Source of the DNA: an uncultured Pelagibacteraceae bacterium
GTDB lineage: Bacteria > Pseudomonadota > Alphaproteobacteria > Pelagibacterales > Pelagibacteraceae
DNA length: 64,000 bases
Assembly (NCBI GenBank): GCA_902593285.1
Contig: CACJHW010000001.1
Span: forward strand, 1-64,000
Reading direction: 5' to 3'
Part shown: piece after piece, positions 44,610 to 54,109 of the stretch
How the letters are laid out: each line of letters starts with the position of its first letter
How positions within the stretch are numbered: the first letter of the stretch is position 1
Program-made: the position numbers and the translations under genes
Notes under the pieces: generated by a model
The model's database searches: none
Told to the model about the DNA's origin: nothing
The model's input: the letters and a program-made list of their open reading frames with translations, nothing else

Positions 44610-46337
44610 TTATTCTTTTTCTTCTTCTTTTTTCTTAAGTGCATCAGATAAAGATGAAAATGGTAAGTTTTTACCAGACCCTTCTGATCCATACTTCTCT
44701 AATGCTTCTTTTTTTTCTATTTCTTCTAAAAGTTTAATGCTCAATGTGACTTTTCTTTTTGAAAGATCTAGTTCTGCTATCGCACAATCTAGTTTTTCAC
44801 CACCTGTCCATCTATTTGGACGAGCATCAGCAGCATTAATAGCTATTGCTGATTTTTTGATTTGAAAATCCATTTCACATCCTTCAGGTCTTACTATCAA
44901 GCCCTTGTTATCCGTAGTCATAACCTTAACAGTAATAGTTTGATTTTTTGATTTATCTTTAAACCAATCAAAAGGATCTGATTGTGTTTGTCTCAATCCA
45001 ACTCTAATTTTTTGCTCAGAAGTTTTAATTTCTAAAACTTTTACCTTAATTTTGTCACCTTTTTTATATTTTGCTAACTCTTCCTCTCCGTTATTTAAGT
45101 AAGTTAGATCATTACAATGTAAAAAAGCATCTATATCTAATTCTTCAATTTTTACAAAAAGAGAGTATTCATTCTTATTAACCACCTCACCCTCTACAAT
45201 TGCACCTACTGGATATTTTTTCTCGAAAGTTTCGAAAGGATTATCTTGAGTTAATCTGTGAGAGATTGCAATTCTTCTTTTATCTTTGTCTATTTCAGTT
45301 ATCACACAATTTATCTCATCGCCAACTTTAAACATTTTTTTAGCTGATATATTTTTTTTAGTCCAGCTTAGTTCGCTCGAATGCAAAAGAGTTGTCAAGC
45401 CTGGTTCTAATTCACAAAATGCTCCAAAGTCCATTATTTTTACAACTTTAACTTTATATACTTTATTCAGTTCGTAATTTTCAATATGTTCAAATGGATC
45501 TGGAGATAATTGTTTTACAGAACAACCAACTTGTAGTTTTTCTTTATCAACACTTATTACTTTTAAATCATGCTTTTCCCCAATATTAAATACTTCATCA
45601 GGATGATTAACTCTTGAGTAAGATATTTCTTGTAAATGAACAAGAACATCTAATTCACCATTAACATTAAAAAAGCATCCGAAATTACTATAACCTTTTA
45701 CTTCAGCACCTTTAATAATGTCACCAACTTTATATTTGTCTACAATTTTAGCTTTATCTTCTTTTTTAAATGATGAAATTATTTCTCTTCTAGATACACA
45801 TGCATTACCTCTTACTTTATCTAGTTTAATTAGAGCAAATTTTTGAGGTTCGTTCATTAAATGACTAATATCTTTTAAAGGTTTATCGCTTATTTGAGAT
45901 CCAGGTAAAAACATTAATGAACCAGTATCAATGTGCTCTACTATACAACCTCCCTTACACTTAGAAGTAATTTTACCCATAATAGGTTCTTTCTTTTCGT
46001 AAGCTTCAACCAATTTGTCCCAACCTTTAATTTTCTGCGCTTTGCTAGCTGAAACTAAAACGTCACCATTTCTATCTTCAATCTTTTCCAATAATACTGA
46101 AATTTTTTCTCCAACTTTAATTTTATCTGCAAGACCCATACTCTTGAGCTCATTTATATCTAGAACTGGTTCAGATTTTAATCCTTCAACAAAAAGAAAC
46201 ACAAATTTTTCTGTTATTTTATTTATTTTACCTTCTATGATTTTACCTTCTTCGATTTGAATTTTTGATAACTGGCTATTTAGTAATTTCTCGAATTCTT
46301 GAGACGCTGGGTTAGAGAGATCTTTATAAATTTCCAT
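44610..46337 (-). CDS. rpsA: 30S ribosomal protein S1
   Basis: 575 residues with six S1/OB repeats; the best are VDKYKVGDIIKGAEVKGYSNFGCFF and ELNKVYKVKVVKIMDFGAFCEL. It unfolds and recruits mRNA on the small subunit. The first repeats are degenerate as usual. It overlaps cmk by 14 nt, the classical cmk-rpsA-ihfB order. Confidence 0.96.
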   Translation of the reverse strand: MEIYKDLSNPASQEFEKLLNSQLSKIQIEEGKIIEGKINKITEKFVFLFVEGLKSEPVLDINELKSMGLADKIKVGEKISVLLEKIEDRNGDVLVSASKAQKIKGWDKLVEAYEKKEPIMGKITSKCKGGCIVEHIDTGSLMFLPGSQISDKPLKDISHLMNEPQKFALIKLDKVRGNACVSRREIISSFKKEDKAKIVDKYKVGDIIKGAEVKGYSNFGCFFNVNGELDVLVHLQEISYSRVNHPDEVFNIGEKHDLKVISVDKEKLQVGCSVKQLSPDPFEHIENYELNKVYKVKVVKIMDFGAFCELEPGLTTLLHSSELSWTKKNISAKKMFKVGDEINCVITEIDKDKRRIAISHRLTQDNPFETFEKKYPVGAIVEGEVVNKNEYSLFVKIEELDIDAFLHCNDLTYLNNGEEELAKYKKGDKIKVKVLEIKTSEQKIRVGLRQTQSDPFDWFKDKSKNQTITVKVMTTDNKGLIVRPEGCEMDFQIKKSAIAINAADARPNRWTGGEKLDCAIAELDLSKRKVTLSIKLLEEIEKKEALEKYGSEGSGKNLPFSSLSDALKKKEEEKE

Positions 46338-46992
46338 TAATAAGTAATTTTTTATCTATTATTTTTTTTATTTTTAAAAAACATGCCCTTTTATTAAGGT
46401 TTGTCGTATTAATCAATAGTGAATCTTTTGTTTTCTTTAAGGGAGAAATCTTTCTGTTAAAGTCGCTTTTATCACGGTTTTTAATGCTTTTTAGAACTTC
46501 ATTGTAAGTAATGCTTTTTTTTAATGATTTTAACTCTTTATATCTTCTTAAGGCTCTTGTTCTTAAATTTGCAGTTATATAAAATTTAAAATCTGCATCG
46601 GGAACAATTTTATAGGTTATGTCACGACCATCAAGGCATGATCCTTTGTATTTTTTTGGAGGATTGTATGCAAAGTTTAATTGAAATGAATGAACCAGGG
46701 CTCGAATTTTTTTTATTTTAGAAATCTTTGAAGCTTCTGTTCCAATATTATCAGATAATAGAATTTTACTTGATAGTGTTTTTTGTTTTAAAGTATCAAT
46801 TTTCGATTTAACAAATTTTTTACTAAATTTATTTGGATATTTTAATTTTAAATATGCGATATATCTATATATTTTTCCAGTATCTAAGTAAAAAAGATTA
46901 AAGTGTTTTGATATAGATTTTGCTATTGTCCCAGCACCTGCAGCAGCAGGTGAGTCTATTGCAACTTTTACAATATTTTTTCGTTTAATCAT
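46324..46992 (-). CDS. cmk: cytidylate kinase with degenerate P-loop
   Basis: 222 residues. LDTGKIYRYIAY, CLDGRDITYKIVPDADFKFYITA, RYKEL and KNRDKSDFNRKISPLKK match Cmk throughout. The nucleotide-binding loop at residues 13-22 reads DSPAAAGAGT where the family has DGPAASGKGT: Gly to Ser14, Ser to Ala18, and the invariant Lys to Ala20 (codon GCT). The rest of the protein shows no sign of decay. Located between aroA and rpsA in the standard order. Confidence 0.9.
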   Translation of the reverse strand: MIKRKNIVKVAIDSPAAAGAGTIAKSISKHFNLFYLDTGKIYRYIAYLKLKYPNKFSKKFVKSKIDTLKQKTLSSKILLSDNIGTEASKISKIKKIRALVHSFQLNFAYNPPKKYKGSCLDGRDITYKIVPDADFKFYITANLRTRALRRYKELKSLKKSITYNEVLKSIKNRDKSDFNRKISPLKKTKDSLLINTTNLNKRACFLKIKKIIDKKLLINGNL

Positions 46993-48319
46993 TTTTTTTA
47001 ATATTGTTAATTATTTTTAAAAAATTAGGAAAAGATGTTTTTATAGAATCTTTATCATGTATTTCCCAGTTTCCTCCAAATGATAAAGCAGCTATTGTGC
47101 TAGTCATAAATACTCTATGATCTTTCAAATAATTTTTAATAATTATTTTTTTATTTTTATTCAAATTTAAATTTGGATTACCAAATATTTTAATGGAATC
47201 TCTTGTTGATATTGTCTTTACGCCAATTTTATTTAAAATCTTTTCACCCCACATTAATCTAGGACTTTCTTTTTGATTTAATTCATCTAATTTTTTAAAA
47301 TAAGATATGCCCTTAGCTTTAGCTGCAACTAAAAAAATAACAAGAAATTCATCTATAGCCTCGCTATTGAATTCAACAGGGCAGTTTATACCTTTAAGTG
47401 TTTTAGCACTCTTAATAATTATATCAGCAATTTTTTCACCTTTATATAATTTTTGATTTTTGAAATTAATCTTTACACCCATCTTTTTTAAAATTTTTAT
47501 TACCCCTATTCTTGAAGGATTAATATTTACATTACGAATTATTAATCTTGAATTGTTTGATAATGCTGTAAGAACAATAAAAAATGCACTGGAGCTAATA
47601 TCTGAGGGAATTTTATAATTAAAATTTTTAATTTTTTTAATTTTTTTTATATTAATAATATCATATTGCTTATGTTTTTTATTTACTGATATAGGTAGTT
47701 TTAAATATTTACACATAAGTTCAGTATGGTTCCTAGATTTTTTGGCTTTAATTTTTGTTAAACCACTGGATCTTAATCCTGCAAATATTGCTGCACTTTT
47801 ACATTGAGCTGAACCTCTATTTTCAAATATATATGATCCCCTTAATTTTTTATTTCCATAAATAATAAGAGGTAAACTTTTATTATTTTTTAATTTAAAT
47901 GAGGCTCCAAATTTGCTTAGTGGTTCAGAAATTCTTTTAAAATCTCTTTTTGATAAACTTTTATCACCAATCAATTTGATTGGATAATTTGTGTTAATAA
48001 GCAAACCAAGTATAAGCCTTCCTAAAGTTCCTGAGTTTTTAGCGTCTAAAACAAGATTTTTTTTATAGTTATAACCAGCAAGACCTTTTCCATAAATTTT
48101 ACAACTATTTTTATTTAAGTTTACTTTTATACCTAGCTTCTTTATTGCCTCAATTGCAGAAATAACATCTTCTGACATTAGTAAATTTTTTGCTGTGGAT
48201 ATGCCATTTGCTAACGAGGATAATAAAATCCATCTAATACTTATACTCTTGTCACCACTCACTAAAATTTTCTTTGAAAAATTATTTATTTTTTTTTTAA
48301 TAATTATAGAATTAGCCAT
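46985..48319 (-). CDS. aroA: 3-phosphoshikimate 1-carboxyvinyltransferase (EPSP synthase)
   Basis: 444 residues. SGDKSISIRW (PEP-site Lys, Ser, Arg), AKNSGTLGRLILGLL, GSAQCKSAAIFAGL, and DHRVFMTSTIAALSFGG identify AroA. Several sub-motifs drift: KESPRL where KESDR is usual, EAIDEF where IDE..ILA. Still, the overall pattern is intact. Sixth step of the shikimate pathway; aroB and aroK are at 9520-11125. Confidence 0.93.
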   Translation of the reverse strand: MANSIIIKKKINNFSKKILVSGDKSISIRWILLSSLANGISTAKNLLMSEDVISAIEAIKKLGIKVNLNKNSCKIYGKGLAGYNYKKNLVLDAKNSGTLGRLILGLLINTNYPIKLIGDKSLSKRDFKRISEPLSKFGASFKLKNNKSLPLIIYGNKKLRGSYIFENRGSAQCKSAAIFAGLRSSGLTKIKAKKSRNHTELMCKYLKLPISVNKKHKQYDIINIKKIKKIKNFNYKIPSDISSSAFFIVLTALSNNSRLIIRNVNINPSRIGVIKILKKMGVKINFKNQKLYKGEKIADIIIKSAKTLKGINCPVEFNSEAIDEFLVIFLVAAKAKGISYFKKLDELNQKESPRLMWGEKILNKIGVKTISTRDSIKIFGNPNLNLNKNKKIIIKNYLKDHRVFMTSTIAALSFGGNWEIHDKDSIKTSFPNFLKIINNIKKND

Positions 48320-48324
48320 AAAAA

Positions 48325-49101
48325 CTAACTAATCTTAAAATTATCACCAAAATACGCATTTTTAGCATTAATATTTTTTACTAAGTTTGATGGTGTATCT
48401 TCGGCAACAATTTTACCATTACTAATGATCATTGCAGCATCAACACATGCCAACAAATCTCTTGCTTGGTGATCACATATACAAATAGTAATTCGATTTT
48501 CATTTTGTAGATTTACAATTATTTCTTGTAACATCTTTATTGTTAATACATCTAGTGCAGCAAAACATTCATCCAAAAGTAATACTTTTGGATCACTTAA
48601 AAGTGCAAGAGCAATTACTAATTTCTTTTTTTGGCCGCCTGATAGAAATTTTGCCTTTATATCTTTTAAATTATCAAGCTCAAATTTTGAGATAAGATAA
48701 TTAATTTTTTCAATTCTATAATTTTTATTTTCTATTACAATTTCACTAATTGCTTTTAAATTATCATGAAGGGTAAGGTCATTAAAGTAACCACCGTGCT
48801 GTGGAACGTAACCAACTTTAAATTTTTTTGTTCTAAGAAATGTAGGATAGTTTAAAACATTTTCACCAGCTATTTTAATTAGACCGTTTTTCGGAGAAAC
48901 TAGCCCAGTAATCAAATTGAAAATTGTAGATTTTCCAACTCCATTTGGACCTAGCATTCCAAATATTTGGCCCTCATTTATTTTAAAATTTATATTATCT
49001 AGAATTAATCTGTTTCCATAGGCAAGTGAGACATTACTGAATTCAATTATAGAATTAATATTTTTGAATGATTTTATTCTAAATTTTTTAATTATAGCCA
49101 T
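48325..49101 (-). CDS. lptB: LPS export ABC transporter ATP-binding protein
   Basis: 258 residues. Walker A GPNGVGKST, Q-loop GYVPQHGGYF, signature LSGGQKKKLVIA, Walker B LLLDECFAALD (Cys where Pro is usual), H-loop ICDHQARD. The C-terminus NAYFGDNFKIS matches LptB's yLG..F. LptB powers LPS extraction with LptFG, which are not in the window. lptC is directly upstream. Confidence 0.88.
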   Translation of the reverse strand: MAIIKKFRIKSFKNINSIIEFSNVSLAYGNRLILDNINFKINEGQIFGMLGPNGVGKSTIFNLITGLVSPKNGLIKIAGENVLNYPTFLRTKKFKVGYVPQHGGYFNDLTLHDNLKAISEIVIENKNYRIEKINYLISKFELDNLKDIKAKFLSGGQKKKLVIALALLSDPKVLLLDECFAALDVLTIKMLQEIIVNLQNENRITICICDHQARDLLACVDAAMIISNGKIVAEDTPSNLVKNINAKNAYFGDNFKIS

Positions 49102-49102
49102 T

Positions 49103-49672
49103 TTAATTAATACTTTTAATATTTACCTTTTTATTTTTCTCATACATAAAAATTTTAGTATCTTTAGTTTTTAAATCTATCTCAATATTGTCAGCCTTAA
49201 GCACATTTTTCAAATTCGAATAAGAAACATTTTTTGATATGATCATTGAATTCCTTTTTAAAGAAAAATCAAGATAATCGCTCATAATTTTGTTATCTGT
49301 ATAGGTAATTATTACATTTTTTGAAAAAATAGTATCAAAGTTTTTTGTATTATACTTTCCGTAATCAGATAAGACAATAATATTGTCTGAGTTTTGAACT
49401 TTTATTATAGCAGTAACCTTTGTTAAATAAATTATGTTTGTATTTGATTGATCAATTTCTCCAATATGAGCCTCGATAATATATTCATTACCTTTTGCAT
49501 CTTTAGAAAAATATTTAACATTTTCAATTATATTTGAGTTATTAAGAGATTTATCAGGTTTATTGTTTTCTAAAACTTCACTTTCTTTAATCGTTGAAGG
49601 TTTATCAAAAAAAAAAATGTATATAAATATAAAAAAAAATATTAAAAAAAAAATTAATATTTTTTTTTTCAT
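49103..49672 (-). CDS. lptC: LptC-like LPS export protein
   Basis: 189 residues. One N-terminal membrane helix (about 4-22), then a periplasmic beta-jellyroll domain (repeated short strands such as NIIVLSDYGKYNTKNFDTIFSKNV and NKIMSDYLDFSLKRNSM) of the LptA/LptC/OstA type. Position between kdsD and lptB supports LptC. LptA, normally between lptC and lptB, is not present here. Confidence 0.8.
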   Translation of the reverse strand: MKKKILIFFLIFFFIFIYIFFFDKPSTIKESEVLENNKPDKSLNNSNIIENVKYFSKDAKGNEYIIEAHIGEIDQSNTNIIYLTKVTAIIKVQNSDNIIVLSDYGKYNTKNFDTIFSKNVIITYTDNKIMSDYLDFSLKRNSMIISKNVSYSNLKNVLKADNIEIDLKTKDTKIFMYEKNKKVNIKSIN

Positions 49673-50641
49673 TTAATCAATACTTAAATTCAGTAAGTTA
49701 TGAATATGTACGACTCCTATTGTCTTATCATAATTTTTTTTGTCATGTACACATAATGAAGTAATTTTTTTGTTATTCATAAGTGACAATGCTTTTGCTG
49801 CAAGTGAATTTTTATCAATGCTTAAAGGTTTTTTTGTCATTACTTCTCTCACTTGTAAAGATTTAAGATCTATTTTTTTTTGATTAAATCTTCTAATTTG
49901 TCCGTCAGTAATAATTCCTATTGTTTTTTTATATTTATTTTGAACAATCAATATACCTAACTTTTTGTCAGTTAATATTTTAAATGCATTTTTCATGTTT
50001 AGATTTTCGTTTACAAAAGGTATATTTTTTCCTTCAACCATTACTTCTTCTACTGTTTTTAATTGTACACCTAAACTACCTGCAGGATGAATTTTTTTAA
50101 AATCTAATTTATCAAATTTTTTATATTTCATTGATGCAATTGACAAAGCATCACCAATTGCTAGTTGAGCAGTTGTGCTTGATGTTGGTACTATTCCCTC
50201 AGATTCTATTACCTCAGGTATTAAAAGTTTTATATCTGATGCTTTATAAAGAATTGAATCTTTTTTTGAGACAATTCCAATCAATAAAATTTTATTTCTA
50301 TTTGCAAATTTAATTATATTTTTTAATTCATTAGTTTGACCAGAATTACTTATCAAGATCAGAACATCTTTTTTTGATATACTACCCAAGTCACCATGAG
50401 ATGAGTCTCCAGCAGAAAGACTGAATGAGGGAGTCCCTACAGATGATAATGTTGCAGCAATTTTTGATGCTATCAATCCACTTTTTCCAACACCACATAA
50501 AATTACTTTAGATTGGCATTTAGCTATCTCAACCACAGCTTTATTGAAAGAAGTATTTAAATTCCTCTTTAACTTTTGGAGTGCTTTAATTTCTAAATTA
50601 ATTACTTCTTTAGCAATTGATAAGAATTTTTTTTTTTTCAT
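49673..50641 (-). CDS. kdsD: arabinose-5-phosphate isomerase (KpsF/GutQ family)
   Basis: 322 residues. N-terminal SIS domain (CGVGKSGLIASKIAATLSSVGTPSF, SSHGDLGSI, SNSGQTNE) followed by two CBS domains (about 205-320). It converts ribulose-5-P to arabinose-5-P, the first step to Kdo; kdsB for CMP-Kdo is at 55684. Upstream of lptC, typical of LPS gene clusters. Confidence 0.93.
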   Translation of the reverse strand: MKKKKFLSIAKEVINLEIKALQKLKRNLNTSFNKAVVEIAKCQSKVILCGVGKSGLIASKIAATLSSVGTPSFSLSAGDSSHGDLGSISKKDVLILISNSGQTNELKNIIKFANRNKILLIGIVSKKDSILYKASDIKLLIPEVIESEGIVPTSSTTAQLAIGDALSIASMKYKKFDKLDFKKIHPAGSLGVQLKTVEEVMVEGKNIPFVNENLNMKNAFKILTDKKLGILIVQNKYKKTIGIITDGQIRRFNQKKIDLKSLQVREVMTKKPLSIDKNSLAAKALSLMNNKKITSLCVHDKKNYDKTIGVVHIHNLLNLSID

Positions 50642-51252
50642 TAATGAGACCAGATATCGTCTTTAAATAAGGCTAAATCAAGATCGACCCTAGTTTTCAA
50701 GAATTTCAAACAATCTTGATACAGTTTTATTCTATTTTCTCTTTCTAATATTTTATTTAATTCTTCATGAATTTTGTGAAGATATATCACATCATTTGCA
50801 CAATATTTTAATTGCGCTGGAGTAAGTTGTCCTCCAAAATCTGAATTTTGAAATTGTTTGCTTATATCTATATTAATAAACTCTTTAATAAGGGTTTTAA
50901 GTGAATGATTATCCGAGTAAGACCTTGCTAGTTTTGATGCAATTTTAGTATCGAGGATATTAATTGTATCCGTATTTAAATAATATTTTATGTGCGCCAT
51001 GTCCGCTCTTCCATAATGAAATATCTTTGTAATTTTATTGTTTGCTAACAAATTCACTAGATTAGGAGCTTTATAATTATTTCTGTCGAATTGTACTATA
51101 TGAGCATCTGAGTTACCTGATGATATTTGAATTAAACATAGAGGATCTCGCCTTACATTTAGTCCCATAAATTCTCCATCCACTGCTATTATATTGCCTA
51201 AATTCAAATCATCTGGTAGATCATTTTTATGTAATTGAATATTATTACTCAT
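50641..51252 (-). CDS. ribonuclease D-like 3'-5' exonuclease (short form)
   Basis: 203 residues, a single DEDDy exonuclease domain without HRDC domains: Exo I AVDGEFMGL, Exo II FHYGRADMAHI, Exo III LKYCANDVIYLHKI. This short RNase D form is typical of alphaproteobacteria. It may trim tRNA or rRNA 3' ends. First gene of the leftward superoperon. Confidence 0.88.
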   Translation of the reverse strand: MSNNIQLHKNDLPDDLNLGNIIAVDGEFMGLNVRRDPLCLIQISSGNSDAHIVQFDRNNYKAPNLVNLLANNKITKIFHYGRADMAHIKYYLNTDTINILDTKIASKLARSYSDNHSLKTLIKEFINIDISKQFQNSDFGGQLTPAQLKYCANDVIYLHKIHEELNKILERENRIKLYQDCLKFLKTRVDLDLALFKDDIWSH

Positions 51253-51266
51253 TTAAACATATATAT

Positions 51267-52253
51267 ATGAAAGCAAAAAATTGTCTAATTTTTGGTGGCA
51301 GTGGTCAAATTGGTCGAAACTTAATAAGAAAACTTACTAAGAGTAATTATAAAGTCACTGTAGTCACAAGAAACATCCACCAAAAAAGTTATATAATTAA
51401 AACACAAGCAAATGCTGGTTATATTGACATAGTTGAGGCAAAAATTTTTGAGGAAAATAAGTTAAGAGAACTTTTTGAGAAAGCAGATATATGTATAAAT
51501 TTAATTGGTATTTTATTTGAACAAAAAAAAGGAAATACATTCAAAAATATTCACACCATTTTTCCATCTATTTTAGCAAAATTGTCTAAAGAATATAGTT
51601 TAAAACATTTTATTCATTTATCCGCTTTAGGTATCAGTGAGGCAAAAGACTCTTATTATGCAAAAAGTAAACTTGAAGGAGAAAATGAAGTTTTAAAAAA
51701 TTTTCCTTTAGCTACAATTTTGAGACCTTCAATTGTTTACTCGGTAGATGACAATTTTACGACAAACTTTATGACATTGCTGAATAGACTGCCTTTTTTT
51801 CCATTATATTATAATGGAAACACAAAATTTACCCCAATTCATTGCTCAGACTTAACAGATGTAATTTTTTATATTATTTCAGAAAATATTTATTCTAAAA
51901 TTATAGAGTGTGTTGGTCCTGAGGAAATTACATTCAAAGAAATATTGCAAAGATTGCTTAAGTTAATTAATAAAAAAAGAATTTTATTACCTTTTCCGTT
52001 ACCCATAGCAAACATGTCAGCACGCTTATTTGAAAAAATGCCTAATCCAATTTTGACAAGAGATCAATTGGTACTTTTAAAGTATAACAATGTATTGTCT
52101 GGGAAATATAAATCTAACTTTGAAATTGGAATGCCAAGTAAAAGATATTTTGATAATGAAGTTAAGAAATATTGTTATATGTGGAGAGATGGAGGTCAGT
52201 TTTCAACTGAAAAATACACATCAAATAATAGTCTAGAGAAAAAAATAGGATAA
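51267..52253 (+). CDS. NDUFA9-like atypical SDR (complex I assembly/auxiliary type)
   Basis: 328 residues. It has Rossmann loop IFGGSGQIGRNL (residues 8-19), VVTRN, INLIGILFEQ, HLSALGIS, YYAKSKLEGE (YxxxK), ILRPSIVY, and FTPIHCSDL. This is the pattern of the mitochondrial complex I 39-kDa subunit family (NDUFA9) and its alphaproteobacterial relatives. It likely binds NADP(H) and may support complex I or lipid metabolism. It is followed by an intrinsic terminator. Confidence 0.82.
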   Translation: MKAKNCLIFGGSGQIGRNLIRKLTKSNYKVTVVTRNIHQKSYIIKTQANAGYIDIVEAKIFEENKLRELFEKADICINLIGILFEQKKGNTFKNIHTIFPSILAKLSKEYSLKHFIHLSALGISEAKDSYYAKSKLEGENEVLKNFPLATILRPSIVYSVDDNFTTNFMTLLNRLPFFPLYYNGNTKFTPIHCSDLTDVIFYIISENIYSKIIECVGPEEITFKEILQRLLKLINKKRILLPFPLPIANMSARLFEKMPNPILTRDQLVLLKYNNVLSGKYKSNFEIGMPSKRYFDNEVKKYCYMWRDGGQFSTEKYTSNNSLEKKIG

Positions 52254-52264
52254 TATAAATAACA

Positions 52265-52303
52265 ACAATCTTTCTTAATATTAAGCTGATTGTATTTTTT
52301 TTT
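52265..52303 (+). terminator. intrinsic terminator after the NDUFA9-like gene
   Basis: Stem ACAATC (52265-52270) / GATTGT (52288-52293) enclosing the perfect palindrome CTTAATATTAAG, followed by nine T (52295-52303). It overlaps the 3' end of gcrA on the other strand. Confidence 0.7.
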
Positions 52304-52772
52304 CTAATAACTCTTGTTCTTGATTTTTATCACTAGTTTCTTCTTTTTTACCTTTAGGCTGGTAAGCATAGAGGAGATGTAATTTACAATATGAAAAATC
52401 TTTCAATGATGATCTTCCACAAAAATAAAATGATTTTTCGTTTGGGTGTCCAATTGGCCATTTACAAGAATTTTCATCAAGCTCTTCGAGTTGTTTAGGA
52501 TTTTCTGGTTCAAAATCTTTTTCAATTATTAATGATTTAAATTTACTCCTACGAACCCGTCTAGTTTTTGATTTTTGATCTACAGAATTTTCAAAACTTT
52601 GATTTGAGGAAGCTGCTCTAGTTTTTATTTTTGCAGATAAATTTAGTCGATGAGCTTTTCCTATTACGGCATTTCGGCTTATGCCACCAATAATTCCTGC
52701 AATTTCACTTGCAGTATTCCCTTTTCCCCAAAGTTCTTTTAATTTTGCAACTTTTTCCTCAGTCCAACTCAT
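52281..52772 (-). CDS. gcrA: GcrA cell-cycle regulator
   Basis: 163 residues from the ATG at 52772 (a TTG two codons upstream is less likely). N-terminal helix-turn-helix WTEEKVAKLKELWGKGNTASEIAGIIGG, then SRNAVIGKAHRL, a basic linker, and the C-terminal sigma-70-interacting domain SCKWPIGHP with FCGR and YCKLH. It is an alphaproteobacterial transcription regulator tied to DNA methylation by CcrM in Caulobacter. CcrM is not in the window. Confidence 0.93.
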   Translation of the reverse strand: MSWTEEKVAKLKELWGKGNTASEIAGIIGGISRNAVIGKAHRLNLSAKIKTRAASSNQSFENSVDQKSKTRRVRRSKFKSLIIEKDFEPENPKQLEELDENSCKWPIGHPNEKSFYFCGRSSLKDFSYCKLHLLYAYQPKGKKEETSDKNQEQELLEKKIQSA

Positions 52773-52941
52773 AATCAATATGTTGTATCTAGTTAATATA
52801 TAACAACAATATACTGATATAAAATTAAATTAAACAATCAAAAAATGAGACTTATCAACATTAAATTTAGTTATTAAGTATGTATATATTTTCAATCCCA
52901 ACTTGTATTAATAATTAAACTTTATAAAAGAAACTAAATTT

Positions 52942-54108
52942 ATGACTTATTTGGCTAAAAATTATAATAGAAAAAAAATTTCCTTTAAATATGGCAAAGG
53001 TAGTTATCTGTATTCCACTAATAAAAAAAAATATTTAGATTTTGTGCAGGGAATTGCAGTTAATTCTTTAGGTCATGCAAATCCTAAATTAATAAAAACT
53101 GTAAAAGATCAATCAAAAAAATTATGGCATGTATCTAATGCATTTCAAATTCCAGAGGGAGAAAAACTTGCTAAAAAGTTATGTAAAAAAACATTTGCTG
53201 ATTATGTGATGTTTCAAAATAGTGGAGCCGAAGCTACTGAAGCAGCAATTAAAGTTGCAAGAAGATATTTTTACTCAATAGGTAAACCAAATAAAAATAG
53301 GATTTTATGCATTAAAAACTCTTTTCACGGAAGAACTTTAGCAGCAATTTTTGCTAGTGGATCAAAGAAAATGACCGAGGGATTTGGTCCAAAAGTAACA
53401 GGGTTTGATCACTTCAGTTTTGGTGATCACAATTCTCTTAAAAGGAAAATTAACAAAAACACAGCTGCAATTATGGTTGAAACAATTATGGGTGAGGGTG
53501 GTATAAAAGTTATTCCTGATTGGTGCTTAAAAGAATTAAGAGCATTATGCAATAAGAAAAAAATATTATTAATTCTTGATGAAGTTCAGTGTGGAATAGG
53601 AAGATCCGGTGATTTTTTTGCTTTTGAAAAATCAAAAGTAAAACCTGATATTGTACCAATTGCAAAAGGTATAGGTGGAGGATTTCCTATTGGTGCGGTT
53701 TTAATGAATAAAAAAGTTGCTTCAGGAATGGTGCCAGGTACTCATGGATCAACATTTGGAGGAAACCCTTTAGCTATGTCCATTGGAAATACTGTAATGG
53801 ATATAGTATCAAATAAGAAATTTCTAAATAACGTAAAAAGTTTATCAAAATATTTTTTATTTAATCTTAACAAAATTAAAGAAAAATATCCAAATATTAT
53901 AAAGCAAATAAGAGGAAAGGGTTTTTTGATTGGGATACAATTATATAAAGATCAAACTAAATTTATAAAAAAATTAATGAATAATCAGTTACTAACTATT
54001 CGAGCAGCAGAAAATGTTGTTCGTATTTTACCTCCACTAAATGTAAAAAAAAATGAAATAGATTTAGCATTAAAAATTATTGAGAAGGTCTGTTCGAAAA
54101 TAAAATAA
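52942..54108 (+). CDS. argD: acetylornithine aminotransferase
   Basis: 388 residues, class III PLP aminotransferase. NSGAEATEAAIKVARRY, SFHGRTLAA, LDEVQCGIGRSG, the PLP lysine in PIAKGIGGGFPIGA, and GSTFGGNPLA. It produces N-acetylornithine (and may serve in DAP synthesis as DapC). A 169-nt spacer from gcrA holds its promoter. It is followed after 1 nt by argF. Confidence 0.94.
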   Translation: MTYLAKNYNRKKISFKYGKGSYLYSTNKKKYLDFVQGIAVNSLGHANPKLIKTVKDQSKKLWHVSNAFQIPEGEKLAKKLCKKTFADYVMFQNSGAEATEAAIKVARRYFYSIGKPNKNRILCIKNSFHGRTLAAIFASGSKKMTEGFGPKVTGFDHFSFGDHNSLKRKINKNTAAIMVETIMGEGGIKVIPDWCLKELRALCNKKKILLILDEVQCGIGRSGDFFAFEKSKVKPDIVPIAKGIGGGFPIGAVLMNKKVASGMVPGTHGSTFGGNPLAMSIGNTVMDIVSNKKFLNNVKSLSKYFLFNLNKIKEKYPNIIKQIRGKGFLIGIQLYKDQTKFIKKLMNNQLLTIRAAENVVRILPPLNVKKNEIDLALKIIEKVCSKIK

Positions 54109-54109
54109 T

